A program made the position numbers and the translations under genes. Under the pieces are notes generated by a model. It saw only the letters and a program-made list of their open reading frames with translations. It did no database searches and was not told where the DNA came from. From Gammaproteobacteria bacterium (GTDB lineage: Bacteria; Pseudomonadota; Gammaproteobacteria; Steroidobacterales; Steroidobacteraceae), in contig CANGBB010000001.1 of NCBI GenBank assembly GCA_947452065.1, forward strand, positions 372,001 to 436,000: 64,000 nt of DNA, given 5' to 3'. This document shows, in pieces, positions 63,528-64,000 of this stretch (position 1 is the stretch's first letter; every line of letters begins with the position of its first letter).

Positions 63528-63700
63528 ATTCGATCTCTACCTCATTTGATCTCCATGTCATTTCGGCTGAAGCTGCTGGCCGCTTCGACCTAACGAAACG
63601 TGCGTGGAGGCTCCGCCTCCGGAATAATGTCACCCTGACTTAAGTGCCTCTCAGACCGCCGACAGGGCGGCTTCGCGCATCGTGGCATACGGGGGAATTG

Positions 63701-64000
63701 ATGACTCATCCTGATTCGGTCACAAAGCCGTTCTATCTGGAGCTGTACTTCCAGGTACTGGTCGCCATTTTCATTGGCGCACTGCTGGGCTACTTCGATC
63801 CGCAACTCGGTGAGGCGATGAAGCCGCTGGGTGACGGCTTCATACGGCTGATCCGCATGATGTTGGCGCCAGTTATTTTCTGTACGGTGGTCACAGGCAT
63901 TGCCGGCATGGAGCAGCTGCGCCATGTCGGTAAGGTGGGTGGCTTGGCACTGTTGTACTTCGAGATCGTGAGTACGGTAGCGCTGGTCCTGGGTCTGGTC
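63701..64000 (+). CDS. dctA: C4-dicarboxylate:cation symporter DctA-like (3' end beyond window)
   Basis: The frame is open from ATG 63701 to the window end, 100 codons. The N-terminus ([62 protein letters not shown]) matches DctA of the sodium/proton dicarboxylate symporter family very closely, with two to three membrane helices visible. DctA imports succinate, fumarate and malate. The 173 bp between tRNA-Pro and this gene contain several small GC hairpins but no sigma-54 promoter that I could find. Confidence 0.93.
   Translation, partial: MTHPDSVTKPFYLELYFQVLVAIFIGALLGYFDPQLGEAMKPLGDGFIRLIRMMLAPVIFCTVVTGIAGMEQLRHVGKVGGLALLYFEIVSTVALVLGLV

Noticed and set aside
63528-63700. Sigma-54 promoter for the dctA-like gene
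   Set aside because: No GG-N10-GC arrangement at the -24/-12 spacing was found; only small GC hairpins occur.

Overview
The window is a chromosomal segment of a GC-rich gammaproteobacterium. Three things point to Gammaproteobacteria: a ZipA division protein, the hflX-hflK-hflC-DUF2065-purA order, and the gyrA-serC-pheA-hisC-aroA-cmk-rpsA-ihfB order familiar from pseudomonads. The presence of Smc with ScpA and ScpB (instead of MukBEF), a short-type QueF, a zinc-less DksA and a non-fused AroA suggest a lineage outside the Enterobacterales, perhaps near Xanthomonadales, Nevskiales or Steroidobacterales. That placement is inference. Almost all of the window is core housekeeping DNA. I see no insertion sequence, prophage, CRISPR array or defence island.

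Layout, left half. Positions 1-5270 hold hflX (cut by the window edge), hflKC, a DUF2065 gene, purA and a cupin gene, facing a GNAT acetyltransferase. Positions 5825-14440 hold the transcription/translation supercluster rimP-nusA-infB-rbfA-truB-rpsO-pnp, preceded by a leader with two terminator-like hairpins. Positions 14480-17080 (minus strand) carry a short PhaR-type regulator, gluQ, dksA and queF. Positions 17160-23550 carry smc-zipA-ligA. A minus-strand operon yciB-bolA-PPIase (23620-25330) is divergent from yciO-trpS-scpA-scpB-rluB-like (25377-29760). The rluB-like gene converges with, and overlaps, a minus-strand ubiG-mupP-yciK operon (29651-31819).

Layout, right half. Positions 31985-43393 are gyrA, then amino-acid and shikimate genes serC-serA-pheA-hisC-aroA, then cmk-rpsA-ihfB. 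Next come a ComEA-like protein, galU and the flagellar stator pair motAB. Positions 46847-52562 (minus strand) hold a CpxA/CpxR-like two-component system, a small lipoprotein, a CarS/DUF46-like membrane protein, a DUF5916 outer-membrane protein and tRNA-Asn; this is the only stretch with an accessory flavour. aspartate aminotransferase (minus) is followed by uvrB, tRNA-Val(GAC) and the classical thrS-infC-rpmI-rplT-pheS-pheT-ihfA-merR-tRNA-Pro(GGG) run. The window ends inside a dctA-like symporter.

The genes fall into a few joint tasks: ribosome biogenesis and translation factors; chromosome organisation (Smc-ScpAB, GyrA, IHF alpha and beta); serine, phenylalanine and shikimate synthesis; and envelope stress and quality control (HflKC, CpxAR). 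No clearly new multi-gene system is visible. The observation I rate highest is an RluB-family protein, in the canonical scpAB-rluB position, whose pseudouridine-synthase catalytic motifs are all replaced while the rest of the fold is kept. Other points worth checking are an AUA start codon for infC, a sigma-28-like promoter abutting the motA start codon, the histone-H1-like tail on a zinc-less DksA, and a SerA-type enzyme lacking the usual catalytic glutamate.
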